From Desulfuribacillus stibiiarsenatis (lineage in GTDB: Bacteria > Bacillota > Bacilli > Desulfuribacillales > Desulfuribacillaceae), in the NCBI RefSeq assembly GCF_001742305.1, contig NZ_MJAT01000004.1, positions 38,349 through 102,348 on the forward strand: a stretch of DNA of 64,000 bases, read 5' to 3'. The notes beneath the pieces are model-generated. The model saw nothing but the letters and a program-made list of their open reading frames with translations. It was not told the DNA's origin and did not search any database. The position numbers and the translations under genes were made by a program. Shown here one piece after another: positions 46,141 to 55,248 of this stretch; position 1 is the stretch's first letter; the number at the start of each line of letters is the position of its first letter.

Positions 46141-46182
46141 AGAAGTTAGAAGTTAGAAGTTGGCAGTTAGAAGTTAGAAGTC
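46141..46182 (+). repeat. 7-bp x 6 tandem repeat in leader
   Basis: Six consecutive heptads AGAAGTT, with the fourth changed to GGCAGTT and the last ending in C. It lies 48 bp before the binding-protein start and is a possible slippage hotspot. Confidence 0.85.
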
Positions 46183-46229
46183 TGTCTAGTAATCTAGGAA
46201 TAACACAAAAAGAGAGGGAATTAGAGTCT

Positions 46230-47843
46230 ATGAAAAACAAAAAATGGGTCATTCTTTTATTAGTAGGTATCATGGTAGTATCAGTATTCATGACTGGATG
46301 TGGCAAGAAGAATGCTACAGGAACACAGCCTAAACAAGAAGTGAAGAAGGATGAGTTGATTCTTGCCATTGGTTCAGAGCCTGAGGATGGTTTTGACCCT
46401 ACGAATGGATGGGGTAGATATGGTTCGCCATTATTTCAGAGTACACTATTAAAATACGATAAAGATTTAAAAATTACTAACGATTTAGCAACTGGATACG
46501 AAGTAAGTAGCGATGGTCTAGTTTGGACTGTGAACATCCGTAAAGATGTGAAATTCTCTGATGGTAAGCCACTAAGTGCGGATGATGTGGTATATACCTT
46601 TGAAACCACGCGAGACAGTGGTTCTGTAATTGACTTGAACAACTTAAAGAGTGTGAAAGCTGTTAACGAGTCTACTATTGTTTTCGAACTGAAAGAGTCA
46701 CAATCAACGTTTATAAATCAATTATTAACAACAGGGATAGTACCGAAGCATGCCCACAATGACAACTATGCACAGCAACCAATCGGTTCGGGACCATTCA
46801 AGTTTGTTCAGTGGGATAAGGGGCAGCAGATAATAGTAGAAGTAAACCCTGAATATTACGGCGAGAAGCCAAAGTTTAAGAAGTTAACGTTTTTATTCTT
46901 AAGTGAAGATGCAGCATTCGCGTCTGCAAAGGCTGGTCAAGTAGATGTAAGTTATATTCAAGCAGGGTTTAGCAAGCAAGCAGTAACTGGAATGAAGCTT
47001 GAAACACTAGAAAGCGTCGATAACCGTGGTATTATGTTCCCATTTGTTGCTTCTGGACAGAAAACGGCGGAAGGGTTGCCAGTGGGGAATGACGTAACGG
47101 CTGATGCTGCGATTCGCAAAGCAATCAATATCGCAATAGACCGTAAAGCTTTAGTGAGTGGCGTACTGGAAGGGCAAGGGACACCTGCCTATACATCTGT
47201 GGATAAACTTCCGTGGTGGAATAAGGATGCAGTAATCAAAGATGCAGACATGGATGGAGCAAAGAAAATTCTAGCAGATGGTGGATGGGCGGATAGTAAT
47301 AGTGATGGTATAGTAGAGAAGAATGGATTGAAAGCAGAATTCGTGCTAGTATATCCAGCTAGCGACCAAACACGTCAATCCTTAGCATTAGCAGTATCAG
47401 ATATGATTAAGCCATTAGGCATTAATATTAAAGCAGAGGGTAAGAGCTGGGATGATATCGGGAAGATGATGCACTCCAATGCAGTATTATTTGGATGGGG
47501 TAGCCATAATCCTATTGAAATGTATAATCTATATAGTAGTACAACAAAGGGAGTTTCTTGGTACAATACTGGTTATTACGGGAACCCTGTAGTCGAAGAT
47601 TACATGAACAAAGCGTTAAGAGCGACAACTGAGCAAGAAGCCAATGAGTACTGGAAGAAGGCGCAATGGGATGGGGAGACAGGGTTAAGTGCTAAGGGTG
47701 ACGCTCCTTGGGCATGGTTAGTGAACATCAATCACCTATATCTTGTGAATGAAAAATTAAACATCGGTGCCCATAAAATTCAACCGCACGGTCATGGCTG
47801 GCCGATTACCGATAACATAGTAGAATGGAATTGGATTGATTAA
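46230..47843 (+). CDS. Nickel/peptide-type ABC transporter substrate-binding lipoprotein (NikA/OppA family)
   Basis: 537 aa. Lipobox VFMTGC (Cys about residue 25). SBP_bac_5 family landmarks: LATGYEVSSDGLVWTVNIRK with DVKFSDGKPLSADDVVYTF, PIGSGPFKFVQWDKGQQI and IRKAINIAIDRKALV. A C-terminal His-rich HKIQPHGHGWPITDN is seen in nickel-type members and could bind metal or metallophore. Solute receptor for the two permeases and two ATPases encoded downstream. Nickel specificity is inference; a peptide or opine substrate is possible. Confidence 0.85.
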   Translation: MKNKKWVILLLVGIMVVSVFMTGCGKKNATGTQPKQEVKKDELILAIGSEPEDGFDPTNGWGRYGSPLFQSTLLKYDKDLKITNDLATGYEVSSDGLVWTVNIRKDVKFSDGKPLSADDVVYTFETTRDSGSVIDLNNLKSVKAVNESTIVFELKESQSTFINQLLTTGIVPKHAHNDNYAQQPIGSGPFKFVQWDKGQQIIVEVNPEYYGEKPKFKKLTFLFLSEDAAFASAKAGQVDVSYIQAGFSKQAVTGMKLETLESVDNRGIMFPFVASGQKTAEGLPVGNDVTADAAIRKAINIAIDRKALVSGVLEGQGTPAYTSVDKLPWWNKDAVIKDADMDGAKKILADGGWADSNSDGIVEKNGLKAEFVLVYPASDQTRQSLALAVSDMIKPLGINIKAEGKSWDDIGKMMHSNAVLFGWGSHNPIEMYNLYSSTTKGVSWYNTGYYGNPVVEDYMNKALRATTEQEANEYWKKAQWDGETGLSAKGDAPWAWLVNINHLYLVNEKLNIGAHKIQPHGHGWPITDNIVEWNWID

Positions 47844-47848
47844 TCGAT

Positions 47849-48838
47849 ATGAATAAACAATGGCTTCAATTCATTGGCTATAAAAGCATAAGATTTGTAA
47901 CGTTAATTGGTGCGATTTGTGTATTTTCGTTTCTCTTAGTAGCCGCTTCCCCGATAGACCCAATACAGGCCTATGTGGGGGCAGACATGATGACGGTAGG
48001 ACCGGAACAACGCGCCAAAATTGCTGAATATTGGGGGCTGGACCAGCCTCCTCTTCAGCAATTTCTTCGTTGGGGATCTGCCGTGCTCCAAGGGGATTTT
48101 GGAACATCGATGATATATCGCCAACCAGTACTTGATGTGATTGGAGAGCGGTTTTTAGCTTCATTGGCACTTATGGGCACAGCTTGGGTGCTATCGGGTC
48201 TATTTGGCTTCGTATTAGGAGTAGTTGCTGGGATGAAGCAAGGCACTTGGGTTGATAAGGTGATCCGTTGGTATTGCTATACCCTTGCATCAACGCCAAC
48301 TTTTTGGCTGGGCCTTCTATTTCTTATTGTATTTTCTGTATGGCTTGATTGGTTTCCAATAGGGCTAAGTGTACCTGCGGGTGTTTTGGTGGAAGATGTC
48401 ACGTTTGTAGACCGAATTCGCCATTTAGTACTTCCAGCTCTTACACTAAGCGTACTTGGGGTGGCCAATGTAGCACTACATACACGTCAGAAACTCGTGG
48501 AAGTACTGACATCAGACTACGTGCTTTTTGCTAAGGCGCGAGGAGAAAAGGGATGGGTCTTATTCCGACGTCACGGGTTACGGAACATAGCGTTCCCAGC
48601 GATTTCTCTACAGTTTGCATCTTTTAGCGAACTATTTGGAGGTGCAGTACTAGCGGAGCAGGTATTCTCCTATCCTGGGCTTGGGAAGACGATTTCCGAT
48701 GCCGGGCTTCGAGGGGATATCCCTCTCTTGTTAGGGATTGTCGTATTTAGTGCTGTGTTTGTTTTTGTTGGGAATTTAATAGCAGACATCATATATAGAA
48801 TAGTCGATCCGCGGATCCGGGAAGGAGAGTCTATATGA
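47849..48838 (+). CDS. ABC transporter permease (NikB/OppB-like)
   Basis: 329 aa with six membrane segments. The N-terminal TM is followed by the extracytoplasmic PEQRAKIAEYWGLDQPPLQQ and the EAA-type loop, SDYVLFAKARGEKGWVLFRR with HGLRNIAFPAISLQ. It starts 5 bp after the binding-protein gene with little ribosome site, and its end overlaps the next permease by 4 bp, so translation is coupled. Confidence 0.9.
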   Translation: MNKQWLQFIGYKSIRFVTLIGAICVFSFLLVAASPIDPIQAYVGADMMTVGPEQRAKIAEYWGLDQPPLQQFLRWGSAVLQGDFGTSMIYRQPVLDVIGERFLASLALMGTAWVLSGLFGFVLGVVAGMKQGTWVDKVIRWYCYTLASTPTFWLGLLFLIVFSVWLDWFPIGLSVPAGVLVEDVTFVDRIRHLVLPALTLSVLGVANVALHTRQKLVEVLTSDYVLFAKARGEKGWVLFRRHGLRNIAFPAISLQFASFSELFGGAVLAEQVFSYPGLGKTISDAGLRGDIPLLLGIVVFSAVFVFVGNLIADIIYRIVDPRIREGESI

Positions 48839-49656
48839 GACTAAATCGTCGTCAAAAAACGATTCTTACTGTGATCTTAATGGGTACATTACTTTTATCC
48901 GTAATTATTAGTGGCTGGTTATTAAGTGAGGAAAGAATTGCTACTAACTTAGAAATCCGCAATTCTGCCCCGTCCCTAGAGCATTTATTCGGCACGGACT
49001 GGCTAGGAAGAGATATGCTTACGAGAACCGTCAAAGGGCTAACCTTAAGTATTGGTATCGGTTTATTAGCAGCGACAGCTAGTGCCATCATAGCCATCAC
49101 CTTAGGAGTAATATCTGCTACGATGGGTAAGGTGGTTGATAGCTTTATTTCTTGGCTTATCGATTTGTTCCTAAGCGTACCACATCTGGTAACATTAATA
49201 TTGATAGCTTTTGTACTAGGCGGGGGAATTAAAGGCGTAGTAATCGGGGTCGCACTTACCCACTGGCCTAGCTTGACGAGGGTCATTCGTGCAGAGGTCA
49301 TGCAGCTTCGCGCTGCTGATTATATCCAAGTATCGCGTGTGCTAGGGAAATCTCGATGGTGGATTACGACAAAACATATTGTGCCTCATTTGATTCCACA
49401 GTTCTTTGTCGGTTTATTGTTGCTGTTTCCCCATGCGATTCTGCATGAAGCAGCGGTTACGTTTTTAGGATTTGGGTTGTCAGCTCAGCAACCGGCAATC
49501 GGAATTATTTTGTCGGAATCAATGCGATATTTATCGACGGGTATGTGGTGGCTTGCATTTTTTCCAGGTTTTGCATTACTTGTTATTGTGCGTGCCTTTG
49601 ATAGTTTAGGGGAAAACATACGATTGTTGATTGATCCACATAGTGCCCATGAATAA
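48835..49656 (+). CDS. ABC transporter permease (NikC/OppC-like)
   Basis: 273 aa. SLEHLFGTDWLGRDMLTRTV is the classic DppC/NikC N-terminal signature. The EAA loop AADYIQVSRVLGKSRWWITT with KHIVPHLIPQF and VTFLGFGLSAQQPAIGIILS follow. Overlaps the upstream permease (ATGA). A hairpin repeat then separates it from the two ATPase genes of the same operon. Confidence 0.92.
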   Translation: MRLNRRQKTILTVILMGTLLLSVIISGWLLSEERIATNLEIRNSAPSLEHLFGTDWLGRDMLTRTVKGLTLSIGIGLLAATASAIIAITLGVISATMGKVVDSFISWLIDLFLSVPHLVTLILIAFVLGGGIKGVVIGVALTHWPSLTRVIRAEVMQLRAADYIQVSRVLGKSRWWITTKHIVPHLIPQFFVGLLLLFPHAILHEAAVTFLGFGLSAQQPAIGIILSESMRYLSTGMWWLAFFPGFALLVIVRAFDSLGENIRLLIDPHSAHE

Positions 49657-49905
49657 AGAAAACTTAGTTCAGATGGAGTTTTACTCAAGAGTACCCAGTT
49701 TTCTGTAAGGTAAAACCTTACGAAAACGGATGTTACTCTACCAGAACTCTAGTTGCACTTATTTCGCCTGTGCCCCTTGTGGGTAAAGCTTGGCGGCACT
49801 TCTCTCCCGCTTTCACCTCAGGTACGTAATGGTTCTAACTATTTAAAAATAGAAGAACCATTCTGTAGAAGTGGGAGTATTAGTAAACGCCGCTGAGATA
49901 AAATG
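49653..49905 (+). repeat. Hairpin repeat, copy B (long, composite) inside the importer operon
   Basis: Left module 49653-49766 has the copy-A ends, with an extra inner hairpin (GTTTTCTGTAAGG/CCTTACGAAAAC). The right module runs CGCCTGTGCCCCTTGTGG ... AAACGCCGCTGAGAT, recurs inverted at 62151-62229, and carries an extra internal hairpin (AATGGTTCT/AGAACCATT). It overlaps the end of the permease gene by 4 bp and fills most of the 310-bp gap in the operon. Confidence 0.8.
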
Positions 49906-49966
49906 GGATATGTAACGATTCATATAAGGATATAGTGATGAATGCCAAATGTTCGGGAGGTGTAAT

Positions 49967-50890
49967 ATGCCGATATTAGAGGTAAAGGATTTATCCGTTT
50001 CATTTATACAGTATACAAGCGGCCTTCGACAACAGAATCTTCAAGTCATTAACAACCTAAATGTATCGGTAGAAAAAGGCGAGATACTTGCTATTATTGG
50101 CTCTAGTGGCTCTGGTAAGAGTTTGCTCGCACATGCAATTCTAGGTATTTTGCCTAACAACGCACAGGTTGGGGGACAAATCTTATATAAAGGCAAACGA
50201 CTTACGCAGGAACGTCAACAAGACCTGAGGGGGAAAGAAATTGCATTCATTCCTCAGTCAGTGAATTTTCTAGATCCTTTGATGAAGGTTGGCAAGCAAG
50301 TACAAACGGCAGTAAATCATGGCGATGCTATTGCTGCGCAGCGAAAAGCATTCGAAAGACAAAATCTAGCACCCCATGTAGAGGCTATGTATCCATTTCA
50401 ATTATCTGGTGGCATGGCTAGAAGAGTATTAGTTTCTACAGCCATAGTAAGTGGGGCAGAGGTGATTATTGCCGATGAACCAACTCCAGGGTTAGACGAT
50501 AAGGTCATTCAAGAAGCTATGGGAAGCTTCCGAGAGCTTGCAAATCAGGGAAAAGCTGTGATTCTAATCTCGCACGATATTGAGATGGCTTTACAAATTG
50601 CGGATAAAATTGCTGTGTTCTATGCAGGAACTACGTTAGAGGTTGCACCTGTAGCAGATTTTACGAATGATGGAGAAGGATTGAGACATCCGTATAGTAA
50701 AGCGCTATGGAAAGCGTTGCCGCAAAACGGGTTCCAACCGATAGGAGGGTCTCAGCCAATGCCGAATCAATTACCTGAGGGATGCTTATTCCAACCAAGA
50801 TGCAAATGCTTTTCTCATGAGTGTATCAGCAATCGTCCAGATACACGGGAACTACGGGGCGGCCTTGTGAGGTGTAATCATGCTTGTTGA
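49967..50890 (+). CDS. ABC transporter ATP-binding protein (NikD/DppD-like)
   Basis: 307 aa from ATG 49967 (GGGAGGTG 6 bp upstream). Walker A GSSGSGKS, Q loop IPQSVNFLDPL, signature LSGGMARRVLVSTA, Walker B VIIADEPTPGLD. The oligopeptide-type C-terminus HPYSKALWKALPQ...CLFQPRCKCFSHEC carries the Cys cluster typical of Opp/Dpp/Nik ATPases. It overlaps the next ATPase gene by 11 bp. Confidence 0.92.
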   Translation: MPILEVKDLSVSFIQYTSGLRQQNLQVINNLNVSVEKGEILAIIGSSGSGKSLLAHAILGILPNNAQVGGQILYKGKRLTQERQQDLRGKEIAFIPQSVNFLDPLMKVGKQVQTAVNHGDAIAAQRKAFERQNLAPHVEAMYPFQLSGGMARRVLVSTAIVSGAEVIIADEPTPGLDDKVIQEAMGSFRELANQGKAVILISHDIEMALQIADKIAVFYAGTTLEVAPVADFTNDGEGLRHPYSKALWKALPQNGFQPIGGSQPMPNQLPEGCLFQPRCKCFSHECISNRPDTRELRGGLVRCNHAC

Positions 50891-51494
50891 TGCGAAGCAT
50901 ATTGGATATCGATATCGTAAGGATCGCTGGGTATTAAAGGACGTTAGCATGCATGTTGAGGAAGGCGAAATCGTTGGACTCGTTGGACCTAGCGGATATG
51001 GAAAGACAACCTTAGGTCGGATTCTTGCGGGGTACTTGCAGCCACATGAAGGGCAGCTAACATTTCAGGGGAAGCCATACCAACAGTTTCAAGGGTACCA
51101 TCCGATTCAAATTGTATTGCAGCATCCGGAGAAAGCCGTGAACCCACGGTGGAAGATGAAAGAAATTCTAACGGAGGGATGGTCTCCTAATCAGGAATTG
51201 CTAACATCTCTAGGGATTGAAGAAGAATGGTTATCTCGCTGGCCCAATGAGTTGTCCGGTGGAGAATTGCAAAGGTTCTGTGTAGCGAGGGCTTTAGGAC
51301 CACAAACCAAGCTTTTAATTGCGGATGAGATGACAACAATGCTAGACGCTGTGACACAAGCTCAAATTTGGCATACGGTGTTAGATATTGTAAAACAACG
51401 CAAGATGGGCTTGATTGTTATCAGTCATGACAAACATCTAATCAATAGAATGAGTACTAGAGTTGTAGATTTACAAAAAATCAATCAGGCTTAA
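50880..51494 (+). CDS. ABC transporter ATP-binding protein (NikE-like, short)
   Basis: 204 aa, only the nucleotide-binding domain, without the oligopeptide C-terminal extension. Walker A GPSGYGKTT, signature LSGGELQRFCVARAL, Walker B LLIADEMTTMLD (Met-Thr-Thr instead of Pro-Thr-Ser). The short length matches NikE/CntF-type subunits, which supports a metal or metallophore substrate. Last gene of the importer operon. Confidence 0.9.
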   Translation: MLVDAKHIGYRYRKDRWVLKDVSMHVEEGEIVGLVGPSGYGKTTLGRILAGYLQPHEGQLTFQGKPYQQFQGYHPIQIVLQHPEKAVNPRWKMKEILTEGWSPNQELLTSLGIEEEWLSRWPNELSGGELQRFCVARALGPQTKLLIADEMTTMLDAVTQAQIWHTVLDIVKQRKMGLIVISHDKHLINRMSTRVVDLQKINQA

Positions 51495-51514
51495 TAGAGA
51501 CTACATAGATAATG

Positions 51515-51541
51515 CCAGAGCTCCTTTCAGGGGCTTTTTTT
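51515..51541 (+). terminator. Intrinsic terminator of the importer operon
   Basis: AGCTCC and GGGGCT form a short GC stem followed by seven T. Confidence 0.8.
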
Positions 51542-51604
51542 GCTGTCAGAAAAGTATAAGTTAGCTGTAGATTGGAACACTTAGGCGTTTCACCCATATT
51601 ATAT

Positions 51605-51633
51605 AAAAGACTTGTGTTCAGATGGAGTTTTGA
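51605..51633 (+). repeat. Partial hairpin-repeat left end (copy D)
   Basis: ATAAAAGACTTGTGTTCAGATGGAGTTTT-like segment matches the left end of copies A and B (CTTAGTTCAGATGGAGTTTT), but the right end is missing. It lies just before the WG-repeat gene. Confidence 0.5.
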
Positions 51634-51658
51634 AATTATTATTATGGGAGGTCTATAA

Positions 51659-54193
51659 ATGTTTGAGAAATATGTGTCTCTTGTTCAAATGTTTTTACCA
51701 AACGGGGGTCAATTAATTTATGCCAATCAACAGCCGGCTATACAATTAGCAGATGTTGATGGTGATGGATATGCAGAGGTAGTAGCAGGCTACCGATTAC
51801 AAAACGAAATGTATATCATTGTATTGAAATGTACTTTTCCACAGTGGCGTGTGATTGCAAATGTAAAAGGAAAAGGCTATGCCATAAGCTATTTAGGTTC
51901 AGCGCCAATCTCAAACTGTAATGCTTGCAATATTATTATCGGCTGGCAAATGGGGACGAATTGGTCTGAGCTTGCAATCTATGAATGGAAGAATCATAGA
52001 CTTCAGAACACACTTACAACACCGGTTATATTCAGTTGCCTAGATATTGTGAGAAAACAGGTTTCCTGCGGAGACGTAGACCGTATAGCATTATGGATGC
52101 ATGATACTGGTGAGGCATATCTAGTCGATGTCTATCAATGGTCAGACGGTAAGCTTGTACTTGCGACGAACGGTGTACAGCATTACTACAAAGGTCTAGT
52201 AGACTATTATCAGAATCTAGTAAAAGAAATGCCAGATTCCCAAGTGTACTGGTATTATCTAGCGGAGAGCCAATATAGGGCAGGAATGGGAGGGCAGGCA
52301 TTAGCATCTATTGAGCGAGTCTTGCAATTTGATAGCCCATATCCTTCAGAAGAAACTGCCAAAGATTTAAAGAGAAGAATCTTAAGCAAAGAACCTATAG
52401 ATTGCGCACAAGAAGAAGCTATGGAAGAAATGTGTGAAGTGAACGACAGGGCGATACAGGGCTATGCTGTATCCGTAAAAACCACAGCCGGCCAGAAGTG
52501 GGGATATATCAATACTGAAGGGAACTACATCATAGAGCCTCGGTATGAATATGCCATGGACTTTCAATGCAATGGATTAGCCGTTGTACAAGTGGATAAT
52601 TTGAACGGATTGATCGATGAAACAGGCAACTTCGTCGTGGAACCGAAATATAGCATGATTTCGGAGTTTGCAGAACAGCGCGCCGTTGTATCTGACCACC
52701 AAGGCTATAAAGTGATTGATGAGACGGGCAAGGTTTACACTTCTGAATCGTATGATTATATTGATAACTTCTCTGAGGATCGAGCAGTATTTACTGCGAA
52801 GAATGGCGATGGAGATTTCCGCAATGGGTACTTAAATCGGGAAGGTCAAGTTGTCATTCAACCGCAGTTTATGACAGCATACTCCTTTAAAAACGGAAAA
52901 ACAGTCGTGCAAAAGAGCGAGAACGAGTTTGCATTAATTGGTCGTAATGGGGAGCTATATCAGACCTATCCATTTGCTTTCGTGGGTCCTATCGGAGACG
53001 GAATGATGGGATATAAAGCAACTATGGACGGGAAATATGGATATATCGATGAAAAGGGTACGATAATTATTGAGCCTAGATTTTCAGGTGCGTTACCTTT
53101 TGAGAATGGCCGTGCGATAGTAAATGCGTCCGATAATTACACGAACCGTTATGGACTGATTGATAAGACGGGTAAGTTTATAGTTCAGCCAGAATATAAC
53201 GATATTATAGAGCTAGGAGAGGGCCGGTTGGCTTTAGGTAAGGCAATTGATGCAGAAGCGCCATACCAAGGCTCAGTGTATGCGATTGCGACAGTGGACG
53301 GTAAGCTACTGACAGAGTTTCAGTATTACAACGTATTAGATTATAAAATGGGTGTTGCCTCGGTCAATGACGGGCATAAGACGTTCTTCATTAAAACCGA
53401 CGGAACCATAGCGGAGGATTTGCCAATCATTGATGGTTGTGGCTCCCTCGTCTTAATGGAATGCGGAAATCTAATCAAAGTAATCATGGATATGAGGGTG
53501 TACTTCATTAACCGTGCAGGGGAATTGGTATGGAAAGAGAACAATATAATTCCTTTAACACCACCATATCGAGTGATAGAGAAAAAGTATAAACCGAATA
53601 AGGATTATTTAGTATACTATCCACAAGTAGAAGGCGTACAAAAGCCGGCAGTGCAGAGCAAAATCAATAAAAGGCTGCAGGAGTTATCGCAAATTAAACC
53701 GATTAAACCAGATGTTAAGCTCGACTATAATTACACAGGGGACTTTGCAGTAGAATTTTTCAGAAAAGATTTACTAGTCTTAGAGCTAAACGGTTATGAA
53801 TATCCGTTCGGTGCTGCCCATGGAATGCCAAATAAGACCTATGCGAACATAGATTTGAAAACTGGTGCCTTTTACCGATTAGGTGATTTATTCAAAGCAA
53901 ATAGTGACTATGTAAAGGTCTTAAGTGATATTGTCGAGGAACAGATTAAGAACGATCCAGAGTATTCGTATGTGTTCCCAGGCACTTACAAAGGAATTTT
54001 CACGAATCATCCGTTCTATATAGATCTGAAAGCTCTTTACGTATATTTCGCACCATACGAAATTGCGCCATATGCAGCGGGATTCCCTACATTTAGAATA
54101 CCATTCACGGAAATCGACACAATCATTAATAAAAAAGGTGACTTCTGGAGATCATTCCATTTTCCTAAAAAGCCAAATACCAATGAATCATAA
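51659..54193 (+). CDS. WG-repeat protein with FG-GAP-like start and DUF3298/RsiV-like C-terminus
   Basis: 844 aa, no signal peptide. Residues about 28-75 carry LADVDGDGYAEVVAGY (FG-GAP/VCBS-like Ca-binding loop); about 180-240 looks TPR-like. From about 270 to 640 run roughly eight WG repeats (KWGYINTEGNYIIEPRYEYA, YGYIDEKGTIIIEPRFSGAL). The last 200 residues (YEYPFGAAHGMPNKTYANID with LKTGAFYRLGDLF) match the DUF3298/RsiV-like domain. GGGAGG precedes the ATG. Its function is unknown; such proteins are probable scaffolds or ligand binders. Lack of an export signal is odd for a DUF3298 protein. Confidence 0.82.
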   Translation: MFEKYVSLVQMFLPNGGQLIYANQQPAIQLADVDGDGYAEVVAGYRLQNEMYIIVLKCTFPQWRVIANVKGKGYAISYLGSAPISNCNACNIIIGWQMGTNWSELAIYEWKNHRLQNTLTTPVIFSCLDIVRKQVSCGDVDRIALWMHDTGEAYLVDVYQWSDGKLVLATNGVQHYYKGLVDYYQNLVKEMPDSQVYWYYLAESQYRAGMGGQALASIERVLQFDSPYPSEETAKDLKRRILSKEPIDCAQEEAMEEMCEVNDRAIQGYAVSVKTTAGQKWGYINTEGNYIIEPRYEYAMDFQCNGLAVVQVDNLNGLIDETGNFVVEPKYSMISEFAEQRAVVSDHQGYKVIDETGKVYTSESYDYIDNFSEDRAVFTAKNGDGDFRNGYLNREGQVVIQPQFMTAYSFKNGKTVVQKSENEFALIGRNGELYQTYPFAFVGPIGDGMMGYKATMDGKYGYIDEKGTIIIEPRFSGALPFENGRAIVNASDNYTNRYGLIDKTGKFIVQPEYNDIIELGEGRLALGKAIDAEAPYQGSVYAIATVDGKLLTEFQYYNVLDYKMGVASVNDGHKTFFIKTDGTIAEDLPIIDGCGSLVLMECGNLIKVIMDMRVYFINRAGELVWKENNIIPLTPPYRVIEKKYKPNKDYLVYYPQVEGVQKPAVQSKINKRLQELSQIKPIKPDVKLDYNYTGDFAVEFFRKDLLVLELNGYEYPFGAAHGMPNKTYANIDLKTGAFYRLGDLFKANSDYVKVLSDIVEEQIKNDPEYSYVFPGTYKGIFTNHPFYIDLKALYVYFAPYEIAPYAAGFPTFRIPFTEIDTIINKKGDFWRSFHFPKKPNTNES

Positions 54194-54261
54194 AACAATA
54201 TAAATTGCTTACAATAGAGAATGTTGATATAATTTATTAAAATGGATTCAGGAGGAACGTT

Positions 54262-55188
54262 ATGAGTGAGAAATTTCGGTTAATTACACGCAGCGATTTT
54301 GACGGGCTTGTGTGCGCGGTACTACTTAAAGAGATGGATTTAATTGACGATATTAAGTTTGTGCATCCGAAGGATATGCAGGATGGCATCATTGAGGTTT
54401 CTAACCGCGACATTTCAACGAATCTTCCGTATGTGGAAGGTGTTTATTTAGCATTTGACCACCATTTAAGCGAGACGATACGTGTGGGTGGACAACGCAA
54501 TAATCATATTATCGACGCGGACGCACCTTCGGCTGCTCGTGTAGTGTATAATTATTACGGTGGCAAAGTCCGTTTCCCGAACATTTCTGAAGAAATGATT
54601 TTGGCGGTTGATAAAGCAGATTCTGCGCAGTTCTCCATGGAGGACGTCATCCACCCACAAGGCTGGGAGCTTTTAAGCTTTCTAATGGATGCACGTACGG
54701 GGTTAGGTCGTTTCCGTGATTTCCGAATTTCGAACTATGAGCTCATGATGCAGTTAATTGATTATTGCAAAGATAAGCCAATCGAAGACATCTTACAGCT
54801 ACCAGATGTCAAAGAGCGTGTAGATTTGTTTTTCCAATACGAAGAAATGTTTAAAGAGCAGCTTCGCAACAATTCAAAAGTTCATGGCAATGTCCTTGTC
54901 ATTCACTTAAAGGACGAAGAGATTATCTACCCTGGTAACCGTTTCGTGCCGTATGCATTGTTCCCTGAGTGCAATATATCAATCCATGTACTATGGGGCT
55001 TAAAGAAGCAAAACACTGTATTCACTGTAGGTAAGTCGATTTTCGACAGATCTTCTCAAGTGAACATTGGAGAAATCATGCTACAGTACGGCGGTGGCGG
55101 ACATAATAATGCGGGAACTTGCCAGATAGCCAATGAATCAGCGGATCAAATCTTAGCGGAAATTATTGAGAAAATTCAAGATAAATAA
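54262..55188 (+). CDS. DHH-family phosphoesterase (exopolyphosphatase/NrnA-like)
   Basis: 308 aa. RSDFDGLVCAVLL carries the first metal Asp pair, AFDHHLSETI is the DHH motif (about residues 66-68), and GGGGHNNAGTCQI is the DHHA1 substrate-binding motif. Related enzymes cleave pApA, nanoRNA or polyphosphate; which is not decidable here. GGAGGA precedes the ATG, and a terminator follows. Confidence 0.88.
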   Translation: MSEKFRLITRSDFDGLVCAVLLKEMDLIDDIKFVHPKDMQDGIIEVSNRDISTNLPYVEGVYLAFDHHLSETIRVGGQRNNHIIDADAPSAARVVYNYYGGKVRFPNISEEMILAVDKADSAQFSMEDVIHPQGWELLSFLMDARTGLGRFRDFRISNYELMMQLIDYCKDKPIEDILQLPDVKERVDLFFQYEEMFKEQLRNNSKVHGNVLVIHLKDEEIIYPGNRFVPYALFPECNISIHVLWGLKKQNTVFTVGKSIFDRSSQVNIGEIMLQYGGGGHNNAGTCQIANESADQILAEIIEKIQDK

Positions 55189-55198
55189 GAACGGTGAT

Positions 55199-55228
55199 AA
55201 CAGTCTCGCGATCGTGGGACTGTTTTTG
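55199..55228 (+). terminator. Intrinsic terminator after the DHH gene
   Basis: AACAGTC and GACTGTT close a hairpin followed by TTTTT. Confidence 0.8.
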
Positions 55229-55248
55229 CCATGTTGAGGAGGTGTACG

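Noticed and set aside
45956..46156. 66-codon ORF in the importer leader
   Set aside because: It lacks a ribosome site, has no recognisable protein pattern, overlaps the promoter and the structured hairpins, and ends in the heptad repeat.
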